Counted from the first letter of the stretch, positions 53,253-61,483 are shown. The stretch: DNA of 64,000 bases from Streptomyces sp. Je 1-369 (GCF_026810505.1 NZ_CP101750.1:4803254-4867253); one strand, 5' to 3'. Made by a program: numbers and translations. Notes: generated by a model from the letters alone, not told the origin.

Positions 53253-53269
53253 CTTCTGGTTGCCAGAAG
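53253..53269. promoter_or_regulatory. 17-bp inverted repeat with extra half-site
   Basis: CTTCTGG-TTG-CCAGAAG; a third half-site CCAGA lies at 53241-53245. About 80 bp upstream of the SnoaL-like start. Candidate operator. Confidence 0.5.
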
Positions 53270-53348
53270 TAAGGGGAGTTGGACTTGCCAGATCCCCGCA
53301 GCCAAGCTTGACGGTGCTGGAAATCAGCTCTGAACGAGAGGCTCCCCT

Positions 53349-53711
53349 GTGTCCGAATATGAGAAGGCCTTCAAGCCGGAAGACATCACGCGGCTGTTCG
53401 TCGAGCGCGCCAACAAGGGCGACGCGACCGGCGTGGCGGAGCTCTACGCGGAGGACGCGGTGGTCGCCTTCCCGCCCGGCCAGATCACCCAGGGGCGCGA
53501 GGCCATCCGCAAGCTGTGGGAAATGGCGATGACGCGCAACCCCAAGTTCGAGCCGGAGGAGCCCCTTCCGACTCTGATCAACGGTGACATCGCGCTCACG
53601 TCCACCCCGCCGAAGGACGGCACGGGCGCGCGCGCCCAGGTCGTGCGCCGCCAGCCCGACGGTTCGTGGCTGCGCATCCTCGACCAGCCCGAATTCATCC
53701 AGCCCAAGTAA
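53349..53711 (+). CDS. SnoaL/SgcJ-like NTF2-fold protein
   Basis: 120 residues. ITRLFVERANKGDATGVAEL then YAEDAVVAFPPGQITQGREA is the opening of the ketosteroid-isomerase-like/DUF4440 (SgcJ/EcaC) fold; the C-terminal strand pair contains VVRRQPDGSWLRILDQPEF. These proteins act as cyclases, isomerases or hydrolases in antibiotic pathways, and many have unknown chemistry. GTG at 53349 with GAGAGG. Leads an operon with the exporter 22 bp downstream. Confidence 0.82.
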   Translation: MSEYEKAFKPEDITRLFVERANKGDATGVAELYAEDAVVAFPPGQITQGREAIRKLWEMAMTRNPKFEPEEPLPTLINGDIALTSTPPKDGTGARAQVVRRQPDGSWLRILDQPEFIQPK

Positions 53712-53733
53712 TCGACCCCGGGGGAGATCAGCC

Positions 53734-55302
53734 ATGGCCAAGCGGTGGTGGACGTTGGTGGTCGTCTGTGCGTCGACCTTCATGCTCCTGCTGGATGCCA
53801 CCATCGTCACGGTCGTCCTGCCGCAGATCCAGAGCGGACTCGACAGCAGCTTCGCCGACGCGCAATGGGTCGTCGACGCCTACTCGCTGACCCTCGCCGC
53901 GATGCTGCTGGTCGGCGGTTCGCTGGCCGACCGCTACGGCTACCGCAAGCTGTTCATGGTGGGCCTCGCCGTCTTCACCGTCAGCTCGCTGCTCTGCGGT
54001 ATCGCGTCCTCCCCCCTCATGCTGATCCTCTCGCGTGCCGCACAGGGCATCGGCGGATCGGTCATGTACGCCACGTCGCTGGCGCTGCTCGCCCGGACCT
54101 TCACCGGGAAGGAGCGGGGCGTCGCCTTCGGCGTCTGGGGTGCGGTGACGGGCCTGGCCTCCGGACTCGGGCCCGTCTTCGGCGGGTTGATCGCGGCCAA
54201 CATCAGCTGGCGCGGCATCTTCCTCATCAACGTTCCCCTCGGCGTCATCGCCATCCTGGTGACGCTGTGGAAGGTCGACGAGTCCCCGGCGCGGGGCAGG
54301 CTCAAGCTGGACTGGCCGGGCTTCGTCCTGTTTACCAGTGGTCTGGTCGCGCTGATCTACGGTCTGATCCGGGCCGGTGAGACGGAGTGGGGCAACACCG
54401 ACGTCGTGCTGTGGCTGGGTGCGGCCGCCGCCCTCCTGATCACCTTCCTGATCGTGGAACTCCGGTCCGCGGAACCTCTGTTCGACCTGTCGCTGTTCCG
54501 CACCCCGACGTTCGTGGGCGGCTCGATAGCCGCGTTCACCATGAACGGCTCGCTGTTCGCGATGCTCCTCTACCTGGTGCTCTACCTGCAGAACGGCCTC
54601 GGCTACTCCGTGCTCGAATCCAGCGTGCGCCTGCTGGTGATCAGCGTGTGCGCCCTGGTGGCGTCGACCGTCGCGGGACGGCTGAGCAGCAAGCTGCCGG
54701 TGAAGTGGCTGATCGGCCCCGGTCTCCTTCTCGTCGGCATCGGCCTGCTCCTCATGTCGGGGAACGACGCGTCGAGCAGCTGGACCCACCTCATCCCCGG
54801 CTTCGTCGTGGCCGGTATCGGCAGCGGCGTCGTCAACCCGCCGCTCGCCTCCACCGCCGTCGGCGTGGTCACGCCGGACCGGTCGGGCACCGCGTCGGGC
54901 ATCAACATCACCTTCCGGCAGGTCGGCATGGCCGCCAGCATCCCGATCCTCGGCTCCATCTTCACGGCGTCGCTCCACGACGACGTCCTGCGGAACCTGT
55001 CGGGCATTCCGGAGCTGGCGAGCAGCGCCCCGGGTGTCGCGGCCGCCGTCGAGCACGGCGACGTGTCGGGGCTCGGCGAGAAGGTGCCGGCGTCGATGCG
55101 GGACGAGGTCGCCACCGCGCTGCACTCCGGTTACGCGGAGGCGCTCAACGATCTGCTGATCATCACCGGTGTACTGGCCCTGGCCGGAGCGGTGTTCGCC
55201 TTCTTCCTGATCCGCACCAAGGACTTCCTGGCCGCCAAGCAGCCGCCGCAGGACGCCGGTGACGCCGGTGTCGAGGCGGGCGAGCCGCAGCCCGTGAAGT
55301 GA
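53734..55302 (+). CDS. MFS exporter, DHA2 (14-helix) family
   Basis: 522 residues with 14 predicted membrane segments. Motif A region LADRYGYRKLFM and the antiporter motif C stretch SGLGPVFGGLIAANISWRGI followed by FLINVPLG fit the DHA2 drug:H+ antiporters. Likely exports the locus product and gives self-resistance. ATG at 53734 with GGGGGAGAT. Converges on LysR 2 with a 7-bp gap and no hairpin. Confidence 0.9.
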   Translation: MAKRWWTLVVVCASTFMLLLDATIVTVVLPQIQSGLDSSFADAQWVVDAYSLTLAAMLLVGGSLADRYGYRKLFMVGLAVFTVSSLLCGIASSPLMLILSRAAQGIGGSVMYATSLALLARTFTGKERGVAFGVWGAVTGLASGLGPVFGGLIAANISWRGIFLINVPLGVIAILVTLWKVDESPARGRLKLDWPGFVLFTSGLVALIYGLIRAGETEWGNTDVVLWLGAAAALLITFLIVELRSAEPLFDLSLFRTPTFVGGSIAAFTMNGSLFAMLLYLVLYLQNGLGYSVLESSVRLLVISVCALVASTVAGRLSSKLPVKWLIGPGLLLVGIGLLLMSGNDASSSWTHLIPGFVVAGIGSGVVNPPLASTAVGVVTPDRSGTASGINITFRQVGMAASIPILGSIFTASLHDDVLRNLSGIPELASSAPGVAAAVEHGDVSGLGEKVPASMRDEVATALHSGYAEALNDLLIITGVLALAGAVFAFFLIRTKDFLAAKQPPQDAGDAGVEAGEPQPVK

Positions 55303-55309
55303 CGGCGCG

Positions 55310-56221
55310 TCAGGGTCCGGTTTCGGCAGGGGCGTTACGTTCCTGAATGCGGTGGAGCGCGTGCTGGATGACCGCCTGCGCCGCGGGATCGATCGTCCGG
55401 TCGTCGGGCCACGCCAGATATAGCCGCCCGTGCATGTCCGGGTCGCGGAACGGGATCAGTCGCAGATCCTCGCCCGCTGATCTGACCGCCCCGCGCGGCA
55501 GGATCGCCACGCCGAAACCGCGGGCGGCCATGTCCACCAGGACCTGCGGATCGCTGGCCGCGAAGGCGATGGGTGCGTCGATGCCCGCCGTGGCGAGGGA
55601 GCTGTCGAGCTGGCGCCGGGTGCCGCTGTCGCTCGGCAGCGAGAGCAGCTGACGGGGCGCCAACTCCTTGAGCAGCAGGGAATCCCGCTCGGCGTACTCG
55701 TCGTCCGAGCGCAGCACCGCGACGAGCGGGTCGGTGAGGATGACCTCCGTGCGCAGGAAGGCCGGGGGCTCGACGGCCATGCCGAGGAAGGCCATGTCGA
55801 GTTCGCCGTCCTTCAGCGCGTCGACGAGGTCGTCGGTGCTGCCCTGGCGCAGCGCCACCTCCACGGTGGGATGCTCCGCCTGGAACTCCGCGAGCATGCC
55901 GGGCACGTCGAGCGACGCCACCACCGTCACCATGCCCACGTTCACCTGCCCCCGCAGCAGCCCCGCCACCTGGTCGACCGCGAGTCTGGCGTTGCGGATC
56001 GCGGCCAGCGCGGCCTTGGCGTAGGGCAGCAGGGCCTCGCCGACGGCGGTGGGGCGGACCGTGCGTCCGGACCGGTCGAGCAGTTCGTACCCCAGTTCCC
56101 GTTCGAGTCGGCGGATCTGTGCGCTCACGCCCGGTTGTGTCACATGGACCCTGGCCGCCGCTCTGGTGAAGTTGCCGTCCTCGACGACAGCGACGAAGTA
56201 CTCGAGTTGGCGTATCTCCAT
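55310..56221 (-). CDS. LysR-type regulator 2
   Basis: 303 residues: MEIRQLEYFVAVVEDGNFTR, TQPGVSAQIRRLERELG, then a LysR substrate-binding domain. Very similar to LysR 1 at 47308, so the locus carries two related regulators at its edges. No good ribosome site before the ATG at 56221; possibly leaderless. Probably controls the APS-kinase/methyltransferase/sulfotransferase genes that read away from it. Confidence 0.87.
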   Translation of the reverse strand: MEIRQLEYFVAVVEDGNFTRAAARVHVTQPGVSAQIRRLERELGYELLDRSGRTVRPTAVGEALLPYAKAALAAIRNARLAVDQVAGLLRGQVNVGMVTVVASLDVPGMLAEFQAEHPTVEVALRQGSTDDLVDALKDGELDMAFLGMAVEPPAFLRTEVILTDPLVAVLRSDDEYAERDSLLLKELAPRQLLSLPSDSGTRRQLDSSLATAGIDAPIAFAASDPQVLVDMAARGFGVAILPRGAVRSAGEDLRLIPFRDPDMHGRLYLAWPDDRTIDPAAQAVIQHALHRIQERNAPAETGP

Positions 56222-56544
56222 AACTGACCGATCTAGGCTTCAGTACGAACAGATATTGGACGCCCGGTAAACGCCGGGACAATACTGACGGGGTCGCTCG
56301 ATCAGTGTCCGCTCGATCGGTGTCCGCTCGACCGAGTGGAACGCCGGAAAGAGCGACCATTCAACGGCGCATTCAACGGCCAGACAGTGGCCTTTTTTCA
56401 CGGGGATACTCGAGATTTTCCGAGTAATGCATGCTGAATTTACGTGCCAAAATTTTCTGAGGAACTTTACAGCAGTGAAGTCGTGCTGTGAAGAGTCCGC
56501 CTGCGCCGAGCGGGCCACCGTACGTCCACTGAGGGGAGCCATCC
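56222..56544. other. Divergent region upstream of the sulfation operon
   Basis: 323 bp, notably AT-rich near 56380-56470. Contains a 17-bp tandem repeat GTGTCCGCTCGATCGGT / GTGTCCGCTCGACCGAG near 56304-56337, the inverted repeat at 56407-56426 and ATCT-N16-AGAT (56231-56254) near the LysR 2 start. No gene recognised. Confidence 0.55.
56407..56426. promoter_or_regulatory. Inverted repeat, candidate operator
   Basis: TACTCG-AGATTTTC-CGAGTA: 6-bp arms with 8-bp AT-rich spacer, 119 bp upstream of the APS-kinase-like ATG. Confidence 0.4.
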
Positions 56545-57102
56545 ATGGGAACCACGGGAGTTGGAGGCGCCGATTCCGGCGGGGCGGTCATCTGGGTGAC
56601 CGGGCTTGCCGAGGCCGGCAAGACGACGGTCGCCCGCGAACTGGTCCGCCAACTGCTCCAGCGCGGTCGGCAGCCGATTCTGCTCGACGGCAACGAGGTG
56701 CGGACCGCGTTGGGCATGATGACCTCCGGATTCGACCGTGAAAGCCGGATAAAGACATCCATGACCTACGCGCGACTGTCCCAACTGCTCGCGGAACAGG
56801 GACATCTCGTGGTCGTCGCGACCATCTCGCTCTTCCACGAGGTGCAGCGGCACAACCGGGAGAACCAGCCCGACTACTTCGAGGTGCTGCTCGACGTGCC
56901 CGTCGCGGAACTCAAGCGACGGGACAGCAAGGGCATCTACAGCGAGAACGACGACAAGGACGTGGTCGGAATCGGGCAGTCCGCCGAGTTCCCGACCGAT
57001 CCCGATCTCGTGGTCACCAACTACGGGGATGTCGATCCGAAGGCCGCGGCCACCATGATTCGACTCGCGCACGAGCAGCGTTTGCCGTCCGCCGTGGCAT
57101 GA
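56545..57102 (+). CDS. Adenylylsulfate-kinase-like protein
   Basis: 185 residues, the usual APS kinase length. P-loop GLAEAGKTT (20-28; typical GLSGSGKST), LLDGNEVRTALG (48; usually DGDNVR, so the second Asp is Asn), ATISLF (91-97; canonical ISP/Ser kept) and RRDSKGIY (126-132; canonical RDPKGLY). Predicted to phosphorylate APS to PAPS, which the sulfotransferase two genes downstream would consume. The changed motifs leave room for a different substrate. ATG at 56545 with GAGGGGAG. Confidence 0.78.
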   Translation: MGTTGVGGADSGGAVIWVTGLAEAGKTTVARELVRQLLQRGRQPILLDGNEVRTALGMMTSGFDRESRIKTSMTYARLSQLLAEQGHLVVVATISLFHEVQRHNRENQPDYFEVLLDVPVAELKRRDSKGIYSENDDKDVVGIGQSAEFPTDPDLVVTNYGDVDPKAAATMIRLAHEQRLPSAVA

Positions 57103-57193
57103 GGCACGAATTCAAAGGGCTCATGGAGCCCCACCAGGCTTTCACGGTTATCGATTCAGCTTTTCAGCGAACATATAAGGAGCTGTGCCTCGC

Positions 57194-57985
57194 ATGACGA
57201 CGACTTCGACCAAGCTCAAGCACGGAGACTTCACCGACCTGGCGAAGGACTACTCGAAGTACCGCGAGGGTTACGCGACCTCGGTGCGGGACGCGCTGAT
57301 CGGCCTGGTGGGCCGCCCGGCCGCCGAGCTCGACGCCGTCGACGTCGGCGCCGGCACGGGCCTGTGGACCCGCATCGTGGCGGACGGCGGATTCCGCTCG
57401 GTCACCGCGGTCGAGCCGAACGACAACATGCGCGCCGAGGGCATCTCGGACTCCGAGGGCTACTCGATCACCTGGCGCAAGGGCCAGGGCGAGCAGACCG
57501 GACTCGCCGACGGGTCGGCCGACCTCATCAGCATGGCGTCGTCCTTCCACTGGGTCGACTTCGAGGTGGGCACCGCCGAGTTCTGCCGTGTCCTGCGTCC
57601 CGGCGGCTGGTTCGTCGCGCTCTACAACCCGCGGCTGATCGAGGTCAACCCGGTGCTCGTGGACATCGAGAACGAGCTCAAGCGCCTGATGGGCGAGCGC
57701 AAGCGGATCACCTCCGCCCACCCGCAGATGATCAAGGAGCTGTCGGACAAGTTCAACGCCAGCCCGCGCTTCGACGACGTCGTCGTGCTGGAGGGCAGGC
57801 ACTCCGTCGAGCAGAGCATCGACCACTACATCGGCCTGTGGCAGTCGGTGAACGACGTGCGGGTGCAGCTCGGCGTCGACAAGTTCGAGCAGTTCCTCGA
57901 CTACATCCGCGAGCGCCTCGCCGACGCGCAGAAGCTTGAGGTCACCTACCTGACCAGGGCGGTCGCGGCGCGCGCCAAGAAGTGA
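57194..57985 (+). CDS. SAM-dependent class I methyltransferase
   Basis: 263 residues. Motif I AVDVGAGTGLWTRI (48-61), acidic TAVEPNDNM, and SSFHWVDFEVGTAEF with VLRPGGWFVALYNP, the small-molecule methyltransferase (Methyltransf_11) type. AAGGAG lies 11 nt before the ATG at 57194; the GTG at 57185 is too close to it. Probable O- or N-methylation of the product. 91 bp after the kinase-like gene, same operon. Confidence 0.85.
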   Translation: MTTTSTKLKHGDFTDLAKDYSKYREGYATSVRDALIGLVGRPAAELDAVDVGAGTGLWTRIVADGGFRSVTAVEPNDNMRAEGISDSEGYSITWRKGQGEQTGLADGSADLISMASSFHWVDFEVGTAEFCRVLRPGGWFVALYNPRLIEVNPVLVDIENELKRLMGERKRITSAHPQMIKELSDKFNASPRFDDVVVLEGRHSVEQSIDHYIGLWQSVNDVRVQLGVDKFEQFLDYIRERLADAQKLEVTYLTRAVAARAKK

Positions 57986-58056
57986 CCCGCCACCGCTCCG
58001 GCTCCGCACCGACGCCTTCGGCCGTGGGGCCGCGGGGGAGAGACAGGACTTCCGAC

Positions 58057-58962
58057 ATGACCGAGGACTCCGCCCGGGAACTGCGTCCGGACGAACTGGC
58101 CCGGCGCAGTGCGCGACTGCTGGGCGAGCACGACATCGTCGTGGCAGGTGACCCGGGCTCCGGGCAGGCGCTCGTGGCCAACATCGTGTTCGAGCTCGGC
58201 TTCGACTACCTCGACCCGTACGTCGAGCCGCCCCAAGAGGCCGACGGTGTGTCGCAGTCGGTGGAGGACCGTCTCGACTACTACCGGCAGCGTCTTGCGG
58301 CCACGTCCGAGAAGAGCCAGGCGGCTCTGGACAGGGCGGCGAGCGGGGCCGTCGCCAAGAGGTTCATCAAGACGCACTTCTACCCGGAGGTGTTCGCGGA
58401 GTCCTCGGTGAACACCGCGATCCTGGTGGTGCGGGACCCGCGCGACACCATCTACTCGTCGTACAAGTGGTTCTCCTCCTTCGGCGGCTCCTGGATACCG
58501 GACGCCGCGGACATGATCGGGAAGCTCACCTACCCCGACTTCCTCGACCGCGTCAGGCTCGGGGACGGGGAGCCCTCGATCCCGGGCTGGGCCCGCTTCT
58601 ACCGGAGCTGGCTCGAAGCGGCGCCGGACTTCTCGAAGTTCGCCGTCGTACGGTTCGAGGACCTGAAGTCCCACCCCGTGGGCGCCATCACCGCCATGCT
58701 CGCGGCCCTGGGGCTCGCGGTGCCGCCCGAGGTGGTCGAGCAGGCGGCCGAGCGCAGCTCCTTCAAGGCGATGCGGGCCCGTGAGGACGCGGCGTCCGCG
58801 GGTGAGGGCGACACCACCAAGAACGCGCGCATCATGCGGCGCGGTCAGGTGGGGGAGTGGCGCGAGTGGATCGGGGAGGGCGACCTGCGGGAACGCTTCG
58901 CCCACCCGGGTCTGGTCGATATGGCGGCGCGCTTCGGGTACGACGCGACGCCGACGCGGTAG
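58057..58962 (+). CDS. PAPS-dependent sulfotransferase
   Basis: 301 residues. 5'-phosphosulfate loop VVAGDPGSGQALVANIV (28-44), catalytic-His motif KTHFYP (His107), 3'-phosphate motif RDPRDTIYSSY (126-136) and the C-terminal cap loop RRGQVGEWREW, matching RKGxxGDWK of cytosolic sulfotransferases. Transfers sulfate from PAPS to a hydroxyl or amine. ATG at 58057 preferred; a GTG at 57982 overlapping the previous stop would add a basic 25-residue leader. Followed by a strong terminator, so last gene of the locus. Confidence 0.88.
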   Translation: MTEDSARELRPDELARRSARLLGEHDIVVAGDPGSGQALVANIVFELGFDYLDPYVEPPQEADGVSQSVEDRLDYYRQRLAATSEKSQAALDRAASGAVAKRFIKTHFYPEVFAESSVNTAILVVRDPRDTIYSSYKWFSSFGGSWIPDAADMIGKLTYPDFLDRVRLGDGEPSIPGWARFYRSWLEAAPDFSKFAVVRFEDLKSHPVGAITAMLAALGLAVPPEVVEQAAERSSFKAMRAREDAASAGEGDTTKNARIMRRGQVGEWREWIGEGDLRERFAHPGLVDMAARFGYDATPTR

Positions 58963-58998
58963 GCCCGTTCAGCAGTACGTTCAGCAGGCACGTCCGTC

Positions 58999-59042
58999 GC
59001 GGAGGGCCGGGCCACGAGTCATTTCGTGGCCCGGCCCTCCGC
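58999..59042 (+). terminator. 19-bp perfect hairpin closing the metabolite locus
   Basis: GCGGAGGGCCGGGCCACGA (58999-59017) pairs fully with 59024-59042; 6-nt loop GTCATT. 36 bp after the sulfotransferase stop. Confidence 0.93.
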
Positions 59043-59102
59043 GGCTTTCCGGAATGGTGAGCTCCGGGGTTATGACGCTCCTGGGCCGGGGAGCGATCGA
59101 TC

Positions 59103-59636
59103 ATGGCCGAGACAGTCGAAACAGCAGAAGAGGTGGCCGCGCGGCACGGGCTGCGCCCGCTGCCGGTGGAGGGCGGACTCTTCCGGCGGACCTGGGTGGG
59201 GCCGCCGGACGCGGACGGGCGCCCCGCGGGTTCGGCGATCGTCGTCCTCCTGACCACCGCCCCCGGCGATTTCTCCGCCCTGCACCGGCTCCCCACCGAC
59301 GAGGTCTGGCACTTCTATGAGGGCGACGCCCTGGAACTGCTGCTCCTCGCCCCGGACGGCACCGACCGCATCGCCGTCCTCGGCCCCGGCGGCGACGTGC
59401 AGTTCGTCGTCCCCGCAGGCACGTGGATGGGCGCGCGCGTCCCCGCCGACGGCGGGCGGCACGGCTGGGCGCTCTTCGGGACGACGATGGCGCCCGGTTT
59501 CGTCCCCGAGGACTACGAGGGCGGGGACCCGGAGGAGTTGAGCGCACGGTATCCGGGGCGGGCCGGACTCATCCGGGAGTTGTGCCGGGCGGGGGAGCCG
59601 TTGCGGATGAAGGCGGGGGACGAGGATGGGGGATGA
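59103..59636 (+). CDS. Cupin protein, DUF985/Cupin_5
   Basis: 177 residues. FSALHRLPTDEVWHFYEGDALELLLL and VVPAGTWMGARVP fit the Cupin_5 (DUF985) family with its H-x-L-x(3)-E-x-W-H metal-like motif. Family function unknown; relatives may be sugar epimerase-like. The gene end (GDEDGG) is encoded by, and its TGA arises within, a 13-bp tandem repeat that continues past the stop. Confidence 0.83.
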   Translation: MAETVETAEEVAARHGLRPLPVEGGLFRRTWVGPPDADGRPAGSAIVVLLTTAPGDFSALHRLPTDEVWHFYEGDALELLLLAPDGTDRIAVLGPGGDVQFVVPAGTWMGARVPADGGRHGWALFGTTMAPGFVPEDYEGGDPEELSARYPGRAGLIRELCRAGEPLRMKAGDEDGG

Positions 59637-59666
59637 GGACGGGGGACGAGGACGGGGGACGAGAGG
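59615..59666 (+). repeat. 13-bp tandem repeat spanning the cupin stop codon
   Basis: Four exact-length units GGGGGAYGAGGAY at 59615, 59628, 59641 and 59654. The stop TGA (59634) exists only because unit 2 has T where the others have C. Confidence 0.92.
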
Positions 59667-59673
59667 GAGTTGG

Positions 59674-60483
59674 GTGAGGCAGAGAGTGGTGAATGACGTG
59701 GGCTCCATGCGGGATGAGGCGCTGCCCGGGCTGGCGGGACGGGTCGCTCTGGTGACCGGCGCCAGCGGGGGTGTCGGGGCCGGGATCGCCTGGCGGTTCG
59801 CGCAGGCGGGGGCCGCGGTCGTCGTCCATTACCGGCGGGGCGGCGAGCGGGCCGAGGAACTGGTCGGGCGGATCGTGGCGGCGGGCGGTGACGCCGTCGC
59901 CGTGACCGCGGACCTGACCCGGGAGGAGGAGTGCCACCGCCTCGTCGAGGAGGCGCACTCCTGGCGGGGGCGGCTCGACGCGCTGGTCAACAACGCCGGG
60001 ATCCAGCCCCTTCAGGCGCTCGACGGGATGTCGGCGGCGGACTGGCGGGAGCTGTCCGAGGCGAACGTGACGAGTGCGTTCTGCTGCACGCAGGCGGCCG
60101 CCGGGATCATGGTGGGCCAGGACGGCGGCGGTACGGTCACGCAGATCGCGTCCATCGAGGGCTCGCGCCCCGCGCCCGGCCACGCGCACTACAGCGCGTC
60201 CAAGGCGGCCCTGATCATGTTCGCCCGCTCCGCAGCCCTGGAGTACGGTCCGCACGGCATCCGCGTCAACAGCGTCTCGCCCGGCCTCATCGACCGTCCT
60301 GGGCTCGCCGAGGACTGGCCCGACGGCGTGGAACGGTGGGGCAGGGCGGCACCGCTCGGGCGGCTCGGGCGGCCCGAGGACATCGGCAGCGCGTGCGTGT
60401 TCCTCGCCTCGGACGCGGCGTCCTGGATCACGGGGACGGACCTGGTGGTGGACGGCGGGGTGGGGGCGCGGCCCACCTGGTAG
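59674..60483 (+). CDS. Short-chain dehydrogenase/reductase
   Basis: 269 residues. Rossmann glycine motif TGASGGVGAGI, NNAG in LVNNAGIQPLQ, catalytic Ser in ASIEGSRP and Tyr/Lys in HYSASKAAL, C-terminal DGGVG. An NADPH-using classical SDR of the FabG-like type; substrate unknown. Start uncertain: GTG at 59674 has AGGGAG 4 nt away; GTG at 59689 and ATG at 59707 are alternatives. The stop is part of a duplicated 18-bp segment. Confidence 0.85.
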   Translation: MRQRVVNDVGSMRDEALPGLAGRVALVTGASGGVGAGIAWRFAQAGAAVVVHYRRGGERAEELVGRIVAAGGDAVAVTADLTREEECHRLVEEAHSWRGRLDALVNNAGIQPLQALDGMSAADWRELSEANVTSAFCCTQAAAGIMVGQDGGGTVTQIASIEGSRPAPGHAHYSASKAALIMFARSAALEYGPHGIRVNSVSPGLIDRPGLAEDWPDGVERWGRAAPLGRLGRPEDIGSACVFLASDAASWITGTDLVVDGGVGARPTW

Positions 60484-60517
60484 GCCTGCCCACTCGGCAG
60501 CGGCCCACCTGGTGGGC
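60468..60517 (+). repeat. Duplicated 3' end of the SDR gene
   Basis: GCGGCCCACCTGGTAGGC (60468-60485) recurs at 60500-60517 with TGG in place of the stop TAG; period 32 bp. Confidence 0.88.
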
Positions 60518-60521
60518 GTCC

Positions 60522-61343
60522 TCAGCCGTCCAGGCGGGCCAGCCAGGTGCGGAGCGCGGAGTTGAAGTCGTCGGGGCGCTCCAGGTTCGGCAGGTGCGCC
60601 GCCGACTCCACGATGTGCAGCGTCGAGTCGGGGAGTACGGCGTGCATGGCCTCGGCGTCGGAGACCGGCGTGAACGTGTCGTCGCGGCCCACGACGACGA
60701 GCGAGGGGACGTCGGCGCGGGCCAGCAGATCGCGGTAGTCGGGGCGCTCGGCCCGGCCGCGCAGGGCGGCGGCCGCGCCTTCCGGCGGGGCGGACAGCAT
60801 CAGGCGGTGGACGTACGCGGACACCTTCGCGTTGTACGGAGCCACCATCTTGTCCCGCACCTCGTCCGCGTACCCCTTCATGCCGTCGGCGAGGAGGCGG
60901 TCGGCGAGGGCGTTGCGGAACACCTTGCCGTCCGCGGTCTCGGCCGCGGGGGACGTGTCCGCGAGGAGCAGCCCCGTGACGCGCTCGGGGAAGAGGCGGT
61001 AGCACTCCATCACGAGCTGGCCGCCCATGGAGACCCCGCCGAGCGCGAATTCGCGCACGCCCAGGTGGTCCATGAGGGCGGCGATGTCCTCGGCGAAGGT
61101 GGCGAAGCCGGTGGTGCCGGGCACGACGGTGGACGCGCCGTAGCCGCGGAGGTCCGGGGTGATCACGCGGTGGGTCGCGGTGAACGCGGCGCGCTGCGGG
61201 GTCCACATCGAGCGGTCGAAGGGGTGACCGTGGAGGAGGACGAGGGTGCGCCGGGCGTCGCCCTGACGGGGGCTGACGTCGCCCGCGCCGGGGCCGTTGT
61301 CGTCGTAGCCGATGGTGATGCCGTTGACCTGTGCGGTTGCCAT
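60522..61343 (-). CDS. Alpha/beta hydrolase (Ser nucleophile)
   Basis: 273 residues. LVLLHGHPFDRSMW, nucleophile elbow GGVSMGGQL, Asp in VVGRDDTFTP and His in ESAAHLPNLE: the complete triad of the 3-oxoadipate enol-lactonase/esterase-like group. ATG at 61343. Converges on the SDR gene. Substrate unknown. Confidence 0.86.
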   Translation of the reverse strand: MATAQVNGITIGYDDNGPGAGDVSPRQGDARRTLVLLHGHPFDRSMWTPQRAAFTATHRVITPDLRGYGASTVVPGTTGFATFAEDIAALMDHLGVREFALGGVSMGGQLVMECYRLFPERVTGLLLADTSPAAETADGKVFRNALADRLLADGMKGYADEVRDKMVAPYNAKVSAYVHRLMLSAPPEGAAAALRGRAERPDYRDLLARADVPSLVVVGRDDTFTPVSDAEAMHAVLPDSTLHIVESAAHLPNLERPDDFNSALRTWLARLDG

Positions 61344-61483
61344 GCGGGGAGGCTAGGCCGGGGGGCGCGCGGGCGATAGGGCCCGGAACAGCCTGGCAGC
61401 GAGTTGTGAGGATCCTGTCAGCCCGCCGTCGCGATCCCATTTGCCCCACCGGAATCTGTCGGGCGGTGCCTATCCTCAACGCC

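Larger units (their letters stand above)
52986..53348. other. Divergent promoter region of the metabolite locus
   Basis: 363 bp between two operons reading outward. Contains a perfect 20-bp palindrome at 53143-53162, a CAGCCGTCGGTAGCG direct repeat just after it (~53168-53196) and a 17-bp inverted repeat at 53253-53269. A purine-rich stretch lies at 53060-53100. No gene. Confidence 0.65.

Noticed and set aside
47182..59042. Integrated element using tRNA-Thr as attachment site
   Set aside because: I found no repeat of the tRNA 3' end, integrase or mobility gene in 47-60 kb; the tRNA is intact.
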